Below, in pieces: positions 1-5,429 of a stretch of 25,258 nucleotides of DNA (its first letter is position 1; each line of letters begins with the position of its first letter). The translations under genes and the position numbers were made by a program. The stretch is taken from the NCBI GenBank assembly GCA_964577315.1, contig CAZNYT010000025.1, positions 1 through 25,258 on the forward strand. The letters run 5' to 3'. The stretch is from Desulfonatronospira sp964577315 (GTDB lineage: Bacteria > Desulfobacterota > Desulfovibrionia > Desulfovibrionales > Desulfonatronovibrionaceae). Below the pieces are notes generated by a model. That model searched no databases and was not told the DNA's origin. It saw only the letters and a program-made list of their open reading frames with translations.

Positions 1-54
1 TTACGGCCTGTTTGCAGAATTCTCGGACCTCTGGACAATAAGTTTCGTTGTAGT
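1..54 (-). repeat. Dispersed repeat, partial copy at the window edge (blocks B and C)
   Basis: Bases 1-30 match 4018-4047 at 26 of 30 positions. Bases 38-54 are identical to the reverse complement of 3823-3839 (17 of 17). The two blocks are 7 bases apart, exactly as in the copy at 3823-3877, so this is the same element and not a chance match. The element probably continues to the left of the window. It sits 28 bases before the queD start and could carry or disturb the queD promoter. Confidence 0.8.
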
Positions 55-82
55 CACGTCACAATAAATAAAAGGAGACTAT

Positions 83-469
83 ATGCCCCAAGCCAAGTTT
101 TGCCTCAGAGTGGGCTCGGATTTTAGCGCTTCCCATCAATTGCGGAATTACGGAGGCAAGTGCGAGAATCTGCACGGTCACAACTTTCTTGTGGAGGCAG
201 AGGTTTGCGGATCCAAAGTTGATCCGGATACCGGCATGCTCGTGGATTTCAAGGATTTAAAGGATAATCTGCAAGCGGTGCTCCGGGATCTGGACCATAA
301 GCACCTGAATGACTTGCCCCAATTCGAGCGCGTCAACCCGTCCTCGGAAAACCTGGCCTATTTTGTATTCCAGGGACTAAAATCCAAGCTCAACTCTCTG
401 GAAGTAAGCCTGGAATGGGTCATGGTGGCGGAGAGCAGCACTTCCCGGGCCTACTACAGCGAGAAGTGA
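83..469 (+). CDS. queD: 6-carboxy-5,6,7,8-tetrahydropterin synthase (QueD / PTPS family)
   Basis: This cytosolic zinc enzyme probably converts 7,8-dihydroneopterin triphosphate to 6-carboxytetrahydropterin, an early step towards preQ0 and the tRNA base queuosine. The zinc ligands are visible as His18, His31 and His33 (HGH motif). Cys27 is at the catalytic cysteine position of the QueD branch. Asp71-His72 and Glu117 fit the remaining catalytic and substrate-binding positions, and NPSSENLA (85-92) is the family signature. The length of 128 residues is normal. The ATG is preceded by AAGGAG at 72-77. The gene ends back to back with the convergent HD-GYP-like gene. A eukaryotic-type pyruvoyl-tetrahydropterin synthase activity is less likely in a bacterium of this kind. 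No other queuosine gene lies in the window. Confidence 0.92.
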   Translation: MPQAKFCLRVGSDFSASHQLRNYGGKCENLHGHNFLVEAEVCGSKVDPDTGMLVDFKDLKDNLQAVLRDLDHKHLNDLPQFERVNPSSENLAYFVFQGLKSKLNSLEVSLEWVMVAESSTSRAYYSEK

Positions 470-1474
470 TCAGCTTTCCTGGGAGGTTCTGATTTTCTGG
501 GAGCTCTTCAGGAGCTTTTTAACCAGTTTGGAGTCGTACTTATCTGTGGACCGGGCCAAATACTCCAAGGATTTACCTATATCCGCAGAAGCCCCGGAAT
601 CTTTGGTTGTCATTTCGCTGAAGGTATGCACCAGTGAGGCCAGCTTGCCGTACAAGCTCATTTCCCCTGTTTTTAGTCCGCGGGGGTAGCCGGTTCCGTC
701 CAAAAGCTCCTTATGCTCCAGATGACAATTGAGAACAATCTCTTCCAGGACATCCAGCTTGCGCATAATGGTTGCGCCCACCATGGGATAGTTTTGGAGC
801 TTGCTTTTTTCCTCCCGGCTCAGATTGGTCTTCTTTTCCAGAATCACTTTGGGCACCTTGGTAAGCCCTACCAAGTGGGTGGCTAGCCCTAATGCCAGCT
901 GATCCAGGTGCTTGCGCCTGAGGCTGTCCCCTTGCAGCTCGATAAACAGGGCCATCCCGATTATGGTGCTATTGTAGCACAATCTGGCCCAAGAATAATC
1001 CTGCCACAGCATCTTGAGCAAAGAGTTTATTCGATGCGGATCATCCCAAATGTACTGGGTCGTGACCTGGACATCGAATCTTAGATTCTCCAGCACCACT
1101 GGCACCGGCTGTTCAAAAAACTCACCTGTCTTTTCGGTCAGAGCGTGGCGTATGGTATATACTATTTCCTGGGAGGTGAGATTTTTGTCCACCAGGATCA
1201 GATCCAGCTGCTTACTGATATGTTGGGCATATATCTTGTGATCATGGCGGGAAACAAAGATCTGTCCCTCTTGGCAGTACTGGTGCAGCTCCTTCTGCAT
1301 GTTTTGATCCAGGCGGTTGTTTGCGTAATAAAAAGGCTCAAGCACCCCAATGTCTTCCCGGAACCGATACAAGTTCAGGGGCAAGCGGAACTTGGGGAAA
1401 CTGGCCAGGATTTCCGGAGAAACCTGGTAAAATTCTTCGCCTAAACTTTCTGAATCTATGTTTTTAGAGGTCAT
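470..1474 (-). CDS. Degenerate HD-GYP-like domain protein
   Basis: The 334-residue protein has an unrecognised N-terminal half and a C-terminal half (about 160-295) that aligns with HD-GYP domains. The GYP region is clear (LLDGTGYPRGL, 257-267). Canonical metal ligands are missing: the HD pair reads His200-Leu201, the following conserved His is Tyr229, the second His of the HHE motif is Lys255, and the VADxFDALT region reads LVHTFSEMT. The protein is therefore unlikely to hydrolyse cyclic di-GMP and may act as a binding or scaffold protein; this is inference. It starts 3 bases after the pyk stop, with no clear Shine-Dalgarno sequence, so it is probably co-transcribed and translationally coupled with pyk. 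No membrane segment or receiver domain is seen. Confidence 0.72.
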   Translation of the reverse strand: MTSKNIDSESLGEEFYQVSPEILASFPKFRLPLNLYRFREDIGVLEPFYYANNRLDQNMQKELHQYCQEGQIFVSRHDHKIYAQHISKQLDLILVDKNLTSQEIVYTIRHALTEKTGEFFEQPVPVVLENLRFDVQVTTQYIWDDPHRINSLLKMLWQDYSWARLCYNSTIIGMALFIELQGDSLRRKHLDQLALGLATHLVGLTKVPKVILEKKTNLSREEKSKLQNYPMVGATIMRKLDVLEEIVLNCHLEHKELLDGTGYPRGLKTGEMSLYGKLASLVHTFSEMTTKDSGASADIGKSLEYLARSTDKYDSKLVKKLLKSSQKIRTSQES

Positions 1475-1477
1475 GGT

Positions 1478-2884
1478 CTATTTTCTATAAATCTTGAGCA
1501 GATTGGTTGCGGAGCTCTCAAACCCAGGCTTGGGATGCCCTGCGGTTATGACCAGGTCATCACCGGACATGAATCCCGGGAACTCCTCTACAAAATTTTC
1601 TGTACGCTGCAAATGGTCTCTGGGCTCTTCCGGAATGTGCACCGGCACCACCCCCCAAGAAAAATTCAGGAATGTTTGGGTGTCTGCACTGGTGGTCAGC
1701 CCGTATATATCCTGGACGGGTCTACAGGAACTGATAAGCCTGGCAGTAGCCCCGGAGTCGGTGTGAGCCACCAGAGCCTTTCCCTGTATCTTTTTGGCCA
1801 GCAGACAGGCATTGTAACCCATAAAGTCCTCCGAAGCCTTATCCCTGGGCTCTATAGGACTTTTGTCCAATTCAAAGAAGAATTTTTCCGCCTCCTCTGC
1901 AATCTGGCGCATGTAGCTCACTGCCTGAAGCGGATACTGTCCTATGGCGGTTTCTTCCGAGAGCATCAGGCAATCAGTACCATCCAGCACAGCGTTGGCT
2001 ACGTCCGTGGTCTCCGCCCTGGTGGGCATGGGATTGCTAACCATGGACAGAAGCATCTGGGTGGCCACTATTACCGGCTTGGCTGCTTGATTGCAAGCAA
2101 AGATAATCCGCTTCTGCAGGGTTGGCAGTGAAGGCAAAGGACATTCCAGGCCAAGATCTCCTCTAGCGACCATCAAGCCATCAGCCACCTTGAGGATCTC
2201 ATCCAGGCTATGAACCGCTACCTGTCTTTCCAGCTTGGCTATGACCGGGACATTGCGCCCCTTTTTCTCTATAACCTTTTTTGCGCTAGCCACATCTTCC
2301 GGGCACTGCACAAAAGACATGGCCACTGCATCTATGCCCAAATCCAGTCCGTCTGCCAGGTCTTCGCGGTCTTTGGTGGTCAAGGCAGCTATAGAGGCCC
2401 TTATTCCTGGGAAAGTTATCCCTTTGCGAGAAGTGATAATCCCATGATTGTTAGCCTTAATCCTGACAATATTTCCCATCTTTTCAGTTATTTCAAAACT
2501 AAGCCCTCCGTCGCTCACCCGCACCTCATCCCCGGATTGAACATCGTCCAGGATTTCGGGGTGATCGAAAGGCAGGTAAGGCTCCTTGCGTTCTTTTGCA
2601 TCAATAGGTCCCATGAACAGCTCATCTCCGACATTGATGCTCATGGGAGAGGTTTCCAGCTCTCCGGTTCTAAGCTTGGGTCCGGAGAGATCCTGCATAA
2701 TGGTCAGTCCAGTCTGGAGCTCCTCCTCCACGCTTAAGATCTCGCGAATTATGGGATCGAAATCCTGGGCCGATCCATGGGAAAAGTTGAGTCGGAAGAT
2801 CCGAACCCCTTGCTTCACCAACCGCTTGATCATGTTGCGTTCCTTACTAGCCGGCCCGATGGTGGCGATAATCTTGGTATGCAT
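1478..2884 (-). CDS. pyk: Pyruvate kinase
   Basis: Pyruvate kinase transfers phosphate from phosphoenolpyruvate to ADP, the last step of glycolysis, in the cytosol. With the start at 2884 (MHTKIIATIGPAS) the protein has 468 residues, normal for the family. Visible motifs are RLNFSHGS (31-38), QDLSGPKLRTG (64-74), the catalytic Lys217 and metal ligand Glu219 in IAKLER, MVARGDLGLE (238-247, Asp243 as second metal ligand), Thr275 in ATQML and DGTDCLMLSEETAIG (301-315). The frame stays open to 2926, but the ATG at 2884 has AAGGA 10 bases upstream and matches the usual family N terminus, so it is preferred. The gene leads the HD-GYP-like gene and is divergent from mraZ. Its leader is rich in hairpins. 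Confidence 0.96.
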   Translation of the reverse strand: MHTKIIATIGPASKERNMIKRLVKQGVRIFRLNFSHGSAQDFDPIIREILSVEEELQTGLTIMQDLSGPKLRTGELETSPMSINVGDELFMGPIDAKERKEPYLPFDHPEILDDVQSGDEVRVSDGGLSFEITEKMGNIVRIKANNHGIITSRKGITFPGIRASIAALTTKDREDLADGLDLGIDAVAMSFVQCPEDVASAKKVIEKKGRNVPVIAKLERQVAVHSLDEILKVADGLMVARGDLGLECPLPSLPTLQKRIIFACNQAAKPVIVATQMLLSMVSNPMPTRAETTDVANAVLDGTDCLMLSEETAIGQYPLQAVSYMRQIAEEAEKFFFELDKSPIEPRDKASEDFMGYNACLLAKKIQGKALVAHTDSGATARLISSCRPVQDIYGLTTSADTQTFLNFSWGVVPVHIPEEPRDHLQRTENFVEEFPGFMSGDDLVITAGHPKPGFESSATNLLKIYRK

Positions 2885-2914
2885 ATACCCTTGTTCCTTT
2901 TTGAAAAATTGATT

Positions 2915-3021
2915 CCCTGAAAACACCAGGGCCTAAAAAAGCCAAAACACCCTTTTTGAGCAATACTCATAGCACAAAGGGCCACACTAAAAAAAGTAAA
3001 AAATCAGGCTTTCCCGATTTT
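2915..3021 (-). promoter_or_regulatory. Structured pyk leader (three stem-loops)
   Basis: Read on the minus strand, three hairpins precede pyk: 3021-3000 (terminator-like, listed separately), 2981-2950 (CCCTTT against AAAGGG, with an inner TGAG/CTCA pair) and 2931-2915 (CCCTG against CAGGG, loop of 7). Bases 2929-2932 could instead pair with 2941-2943 or 2950-2952, so alternative folds are possible. No known riboswitch was recognised. A regulatory role is inference and depends on transcription starting upstream of 3021. Confidence 0.35.
2988..3021 (-). terminator. Intrinsic terminator or attenuator on the minus strand
   Basis: On the minus strand bases 3021-3000 form a 9-pair stem (AAAATC with GATTTT, then GGG with CCT including one G-U pair) closed by a 4-base loop. 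A T-rich tail follows, with six T, AC and then seven T. No minus-strand gene lies upstream before mraZ. It would therefore stop antisense transcripts coming out of mraZ, or attenuate pyk mRNA if the pyk promoter lies upstream of it. Confidence 0.5.
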
Positions 3022-3133
3022 CAGACCTCTTTCTAAAAAATTTATTGTAATTATGATTTCATGGATTCTAGGTGGTTATTTAAAAATGACTAAAAAAAAG
3101 TCTTTTAACCAAAATCTCTAGTTTTTTTACTTC

Positions 3134-3160
3134 TTGACTTTTCCTTGCTTTAGAGAGTAT
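3134..3160 (+). promoter_or_regulatory. Candidate mraZ promoter
   Basis: TTGACT at 3134-3139 matches the sigma-70 -35 consensus at five of six bases. GAGTAT at 3155-3160 is a weak -10 with 15-base spacing. An alternative pair is TTGCTT (3145-3150) with TAAAAA (3168-3173), spaced by 17 bases, which would place the -10 inside the MraZ boxes. Both place the start of transcription just upstream of mraZ. Confidence 0.4.
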
Positions 3161-3163
3161 CGG

Positions 3164-3187
3164 GTGGTAAAAAGTGGTAAATAGTGG
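3164..3187 (+). promoter_or_regulatory. MraZ operator: three GTGG boxes with 10-base period
   Basis: GTGG occurs at 3164-3167, 3174-3177 and 3184-3187, one helical turn apart, ending 10 bases before the mraZ ATG. MraZ is known to bind short direct repeats of this type (TGGGN or GTGG with 10-base period) upstream of its own gene and to repress it. The third box lies where the Shine-Dalgarno sequence would be; no better one is visible, so the operator and the ribosome site seem to overlap. Confidence 0.8.
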
Positions 3188-3197
3188 ATAGCCAATT

Positions 3198-3653
3198 ATG
3201 TTTAGAGGACACAGCCATAGAAGCATAGACCCTAAGGGCAGGCTGATGCTGCCGCCCGAATTCCGGGATATAATCCTGGAACAGTCCTCTGATCCCAGGG
3301 TAATGCTAACCAACTTTGATGGCTGTGTTGCTGGATACCCTATACCTGAATGGGAGCAGATTGAACAGAGCTTTAACAAACTAAATATGGCCAATCGGAA
3401 ATTTAGGGATTTTCACAGGTTCTTTATCTCCGGGGCCATGGAGGCCAGTTTTGACAATCAGGGACGCATTCTGGTCCCGCCCTATCTTCGCTCTTATGCC
3501 GGACTTAATAAGGAAGTCATACTGGCCGGAGTGGGACGCAAATTCGAAATCTGGGACTTGGGGCGATTCGAAGAACAGCGCAAAAAGATGGAGCAGGATT
3601 TTGACGGGATCATGGATTCCCTGGCCGAAAACGGATTTGAGCTAAGATTCTAG
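3198..3653 (+). CDS. mraZ: MraZ, transcriptional regulator of the dcw cluster
   Basis: MraZ is a nucleoid-associated DNA-binding protein that forms ring oligomers and controls the division and cell wall operon. The 151-residue protein has two AbrB-like half domains, each with the DxxxR core: DPKGRLMLPPEFR (11-23) and DNQGRILVPPYLR (86-98). Length and N terminus (MFRGHSHRSID) are typical. The start is fixed by family alignment, since only a weak Shine-Dalgarno sequence is present. Three GTGG boxes lie immediately upstream, consistent with autorepression. Unusually, rsmH does not follow directly; 487 bases of repeat-rich DNA intervene, so MraZ control of the downstream genes may be weakened or replaced. 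Confidence 0.95.
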   Translation: MFRGHSHRSIDPKGRLMLPPEFRDIILEQSSDPRVMLTNFDGCVAGYPIPEWEQIEQSFNKLNMANRKFRDFHRFFISGAMEASFDNQGRILVPPYLRSYAGLNKEVILAGVGRKFEIWDLGRFEEQRKKMEQDFDGIMDSLAENGFELRF

Positions 3654-3659
3654 CTTTTT
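3640..3659 (+). terminator. Weak hairpin with T tract at the end of mraZ
   Basis: AGCTA (3640-3644) can pair with TAGCT (3651-3655) around a 6-base loop, and five T follow at 3655-3659. The stem of 5 pairs is short and overlaps the mraZ stop codon. It could end some mraZ transcripts, but the signal is weak. Confidence 0.25.
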
Positions 3660-3734
3660 GAGCAACTATTTACCATATTTGCCAAGTTTTGAAACTATCG
3701 GTTTCTCATACCTTTAACCTTTAACATTAAAACA

Positions 3735-3761
3735 GCTACAACAAAGCTTACTGTAGAAAAG
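3735..3761 (+). repeat. C-box repeat, diverged copy
   Basis: CTACAACAAAGCTTA at 3736-3750 matches CTACAACGAAACTTA at 3824-3838 in 13 of 15 positions. Both are followed within a few bases by AGAAAAG. The B block does not follow this copy, which suggests a decayed or separate module. Confidence 0.55.
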
Positions 3762-3770
3762 AATTTATTG

Positions 3771-3818
3771 CTATAAGAGGCCCTGCTGACAAAGCCAGTA
3801 TCAATTCTCGCTGTAGTT
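3771..3818 (+). repeat. Direct repeat A1
   Basis: This block matches 4060-4108 at about 42 of 49 aligned positions with one gap. The last 16 bases (AATTCTCGCTGTAGTT) are identical. It flanks the inverted repeat on the left in the same orientation as A2. Its end TGTAGTT (3812-3818) is also an inverted repeat of AACTACA (3822-3828) around a 3-base loop. Confidence 0.85.
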
Positions 3819-3821
3819 GTT

Positions 3822-3846
3822 AACTACAACGAAACTTATGCAGAAA
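3822..3846 (+). repeat. C box joined to block B
   Basis: Bases 3823-3839 are identical to the reverse complement of 38-54. The following 7 bases differ, then block B begins at 3847, the same order and spacing as at the window edge. The C and B blocks therefore move or are conserved as one unit. Confidence 0.8.
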
Positions 3847-4047
3847 AGGCCCGAGGGTTCTTCAAACTGGGCGTAAACTGTGTGAGCGACGTAGGCAGCG
3901 TTCATCAAAATCGTAGGTCTAAAAGAAGCTCCCAGTTTCTATGTAGCTCCATTTTGCTCCTGAATCGGGCTGTCCATATACACTAGATTTTGATCTACGC
4001 TGCTTTGGAGCGAGTTTTTACGGCCTGTTTGAAGAACCCTCGGGCCT
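3847..4047. repeat. 201-base imperfect inverted repeat (block B arms)
   Basis: The outer arms 3847-3877 and 4017-4047 are inverted copies with 29 of 31 matches (AGGCCCGAGGGTTCTTC at the outer end of the left arm). An inner pair, 3895-3912 with 3986-4003, matches at about 16 of 18. The centre (about 3913-3985) is the loop. Arms end abruptly at AGGCCC and GGGCCT, as in a miniature transposable element, but no clear target duplication flanks them. It could also be read as a long structured RNA. No protein is encoded. Confidence 0.85.
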
Positions 4048-4059
4048 GAAGAAGGATAA

Positions 4060-4108
4060 CTATAACAGGGTCCTGTTGACAGAACCAGTATTAATTCTCG
4101 CTGTAGTT
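4060..4108 (+). repeat. Direct repeat A2
   Basis: This is the partner of 3771-3818, about 86% identical, lying to the right of the inverted repeat. It contains TTGACA at 4076-4081, while A1 has CTGACA at the same place. It ends 32 bases before the rsmH start, so it may supply part of the rsmH promoter. Confidence 0.85.
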
Positions 4109-4140
4109 AACTCTCAAGCATGTATGGATAATGCAGACCA

Positions 4141-5115
4141 ATGTCGGTTAGTTCCCTGCAGACAGCCGGCCCGGACTCGTTTGGACACCAGCCGGTGATG
4201 GCCGAGGAGGTCCTGGATTTTTTACAGCCTAGTCCGGGCGGATATTACTTGGACGGCACCCTGGGACTGGGAGGGCACGCTCTCAGGATTTTGCAAAGAT
4301 GTAACGCACAATGCCGGGTTCTGGGCATGGACCTGGACCAGGAGGTCCTGGATCTGGCTGAAAGCAACATGCAAGATTATTCCCAGCAGGTCCAACTTGT
4401 CCAGGACGTTTTCCACCGCTTTGATTTATATCTGCAGGACCTGGGCTGGGAAAAGCTGGACGGAGCCTTGCTGGATTTGGGGGTATCCTCTTTGCAGCTG
4501 GATAAAAGGGAAAAAGGATTCAGTTTTATTCAAAACGGCCCCCTGGATATGCGCATGAGCATGAGCCATGGCTTTCAGCCTGCATCCAGCCTGGTGCAAA
4601 AAGCCTCTTTCTCGGAACTGAAAAGAATCATCTGGGAATACGGGGAGGAACCCATGGCTTCCAGGATAGCTAAAGCCATAGTCCAAGCCAGAGAAAAAGG
4701 GCCTATTACTACCACCCTGGAACTGGCAGACATTGTGGAGCAGGCCTACCCGGCCCCGAGGAGACGAAGCGCCAGGAATCATCCGGCCACCAAAACCTTT
4801 CAGGCCCTTCGCATAACGGTTAACCAGGAACTTGAAAGCCTGCAGGCTTTCCTAAAAAAAATAAAAGAGCACTTAAAACCAGGGAGCAGATTGGTGATTA
4901 TCTCTTTTCACTCCCTGGAAGACAGGATAGTAAAGCACTTTTTCCGGGAGCAGGCTTCAACGTGTTTGTGCCCCCCCAGGACGCCTATATGCAACTGCGG
5001 ACACCAAAAAGAATTCCATATTCTAACCAAGAAGCCTCTTACTGCCACGGAAAAGGAAAAACAGGAAAACCCCAGAAGTAGAAGCGCCAAGCTCAGAGCG
5101 GCCGAAAAAACGTGA
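4141..5115 (+). CDS. rsmH: 16S rRNA (cytosine(1402)-N(4))-methyltransferase RsmH
   Basis: RsmH (MraW) uses S-adenosylmethionine to methylate N4 of C1402 in the 16S rRNA decoding centre. The 324-residue protein shows the SAM motif DGTLGLGGH (38-46), LDLGVSS (111-117), PLDMRM (134-139), HPATKTFQALRITVN (204-218), SFHSLEDR (255-262) and the C-terminal ENPRSRSAKLRAAEK (309-323). A Cys-rich stretch lies at 275-287. The start is placed before the conserved HQPVM segment; no good Shine-Dalgarno sequence precedes it, and a 6-codon frame from the ATG at 4131 overlaps the start. It is the first gene of the long plus-strand run and is separated from mraZ by repeats. Confidence 0.95.
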   Translation: MSVSSLQTAGPDSFGHQPVMAEEVLDFLQPSPGGYYLDGTLGLGGHALRILQRCNAQCRVLGMDLDQEVLDLAESNMQDYSQQVQLVQDVFHRFDLYLQDLGWEKLDGALLDLGVSSLQLDKREKGFSFIQNGPLDMRMSMSHGFQPASSLVQKASFSELKRIIWEYGEEPMASRIAKAIVQAREKGPITTTLELADIVEQAYPAPRRRSARNHPATKTFQALRITVNQELESLQAFLKKIKEHLKPGSRLVIISFHSLEDRIVKHFFREQASTCLCPPRTPICNCGHQKEFHILTKKPLTATEKEKQENPRSRSAKLRAAEKT

Positions 5116-5141
5116 AATAGGGCTGCTGCAAAATTACATTC

Positions 5142-5423
5142 ATGACCCGAAAGAAAGATCACAAATACTATAAATGGGTGGCTGTTTTGCTGGTGCTGGC
5201 CTTCCTCCTGGGGATGGGCAGGGTTTTGGTGAACGTGGAAAGAATGGATCTGGCTTATCGCATGGAAAACCTGCAGCAAGAATACCGAAACAACCAGGAA
5301 CTGAACACCAAGCTGACCATAGAACGTAACAACCTGCTTTCTCCGTATCGGCTTCAAGAGCAGGGCAAACAAAAGGGTCTTGTCAAGCCGGATGAAAAGC
5401 AGATCCGGGAGATAAGGAAATAA
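5142..5423 (+). CDS. ftsL: FtsL-like division protein
   Basis: The 93-residue protein has a short basic N terminus (RKKDHK), one membrane segment (about 12-32) and a likely coiled coil (about 33-66), the layout of bitopic FtsL. In other bacteria FtsL forms a complex with FtsB and FtsQ that activates FtsW and FtsI. Sequence similarity in this family is low, so the call rests on size, topology and position between rsmH and ftsI. It starts 26 bases after rsmH without a clear Shine-Dalgarno sequence and ends 6 bases before ftsI. Confidence 0.75.
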   Translation: MTRKKDHKYYKWVAVLLVLAFLLGMGRVLVNVERMDLAYRMENLQQEYRNNQELNTKLTIERNNLLSPYRLQEQGKQKGLVKPDEKQIREIRK

Positions 5424-5429
5424 TGCATC

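Larger units (their letters stand above)
2885..3197. other. Divergent pyk-mraZ intergenic region (313 bases)
   Basis: This AT-rich spacer has no convincing gene. The half near pyk can form three hairpins on the minus strand. The half near mraZ holds the promoter and three GTGG boxes. Between them lies an AT-rich stem-loop, GACT (3088-3091) against AGTC (3099-3102), with A/T flanks that also pair. Several A and T tracts suggest bent DNA. One further GTGGT occurs at 3072-3076, out of register with the operator boxes. An open frame on the minus strand at 3080-3394 runs against mraZ and shows no recognisable protein. Confidence 0.7.
3654..4140. other. Repeat-rich mraZ-rsmH spacer (487 bases)
   Basis: In most bacteria mraZ and rsmH are adjacent. 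Here the gap holds no open frame that looks like a gene. From left to right it contains a C-box copy (3735-3761), direct repeat A1 (3771-3818), a second C box (3822-3846), a 201-base imperfect inverted repeat (3847-4047) and direct repeat A2 (4060-4108). TTGACA at 4076-4081, inside A2, is a perfect -35 but has no good -10 at normal spacing. GATAAT at 4127-4132 could be a -10 that starts transcription at or next to the rsmH ATG. Confidence 0.8.

Noticed and set aside
3080..3394. Minus-strand frame of 104 codons across the mraZ promoter
   Set aside because: It overlaps the operator and the start of mraZ, and its sequence resembles no protein.
4076..4107. Standard sigma-70 promoter for rsmH with TTGACA
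   Set aside because: The -35 is perfect, but the nearest -10-like word (TGTAGT at 4102) is 20 bases away and poor, so it is noted only as a possibility.
3735..4108. CRISPR array as an explanation for the repeats in the mraZ-rsmH gap
   Set aside because: The repeats differ in length, order and orientation, are diverged, and are not regularly spaced; no cas gene is nearby.
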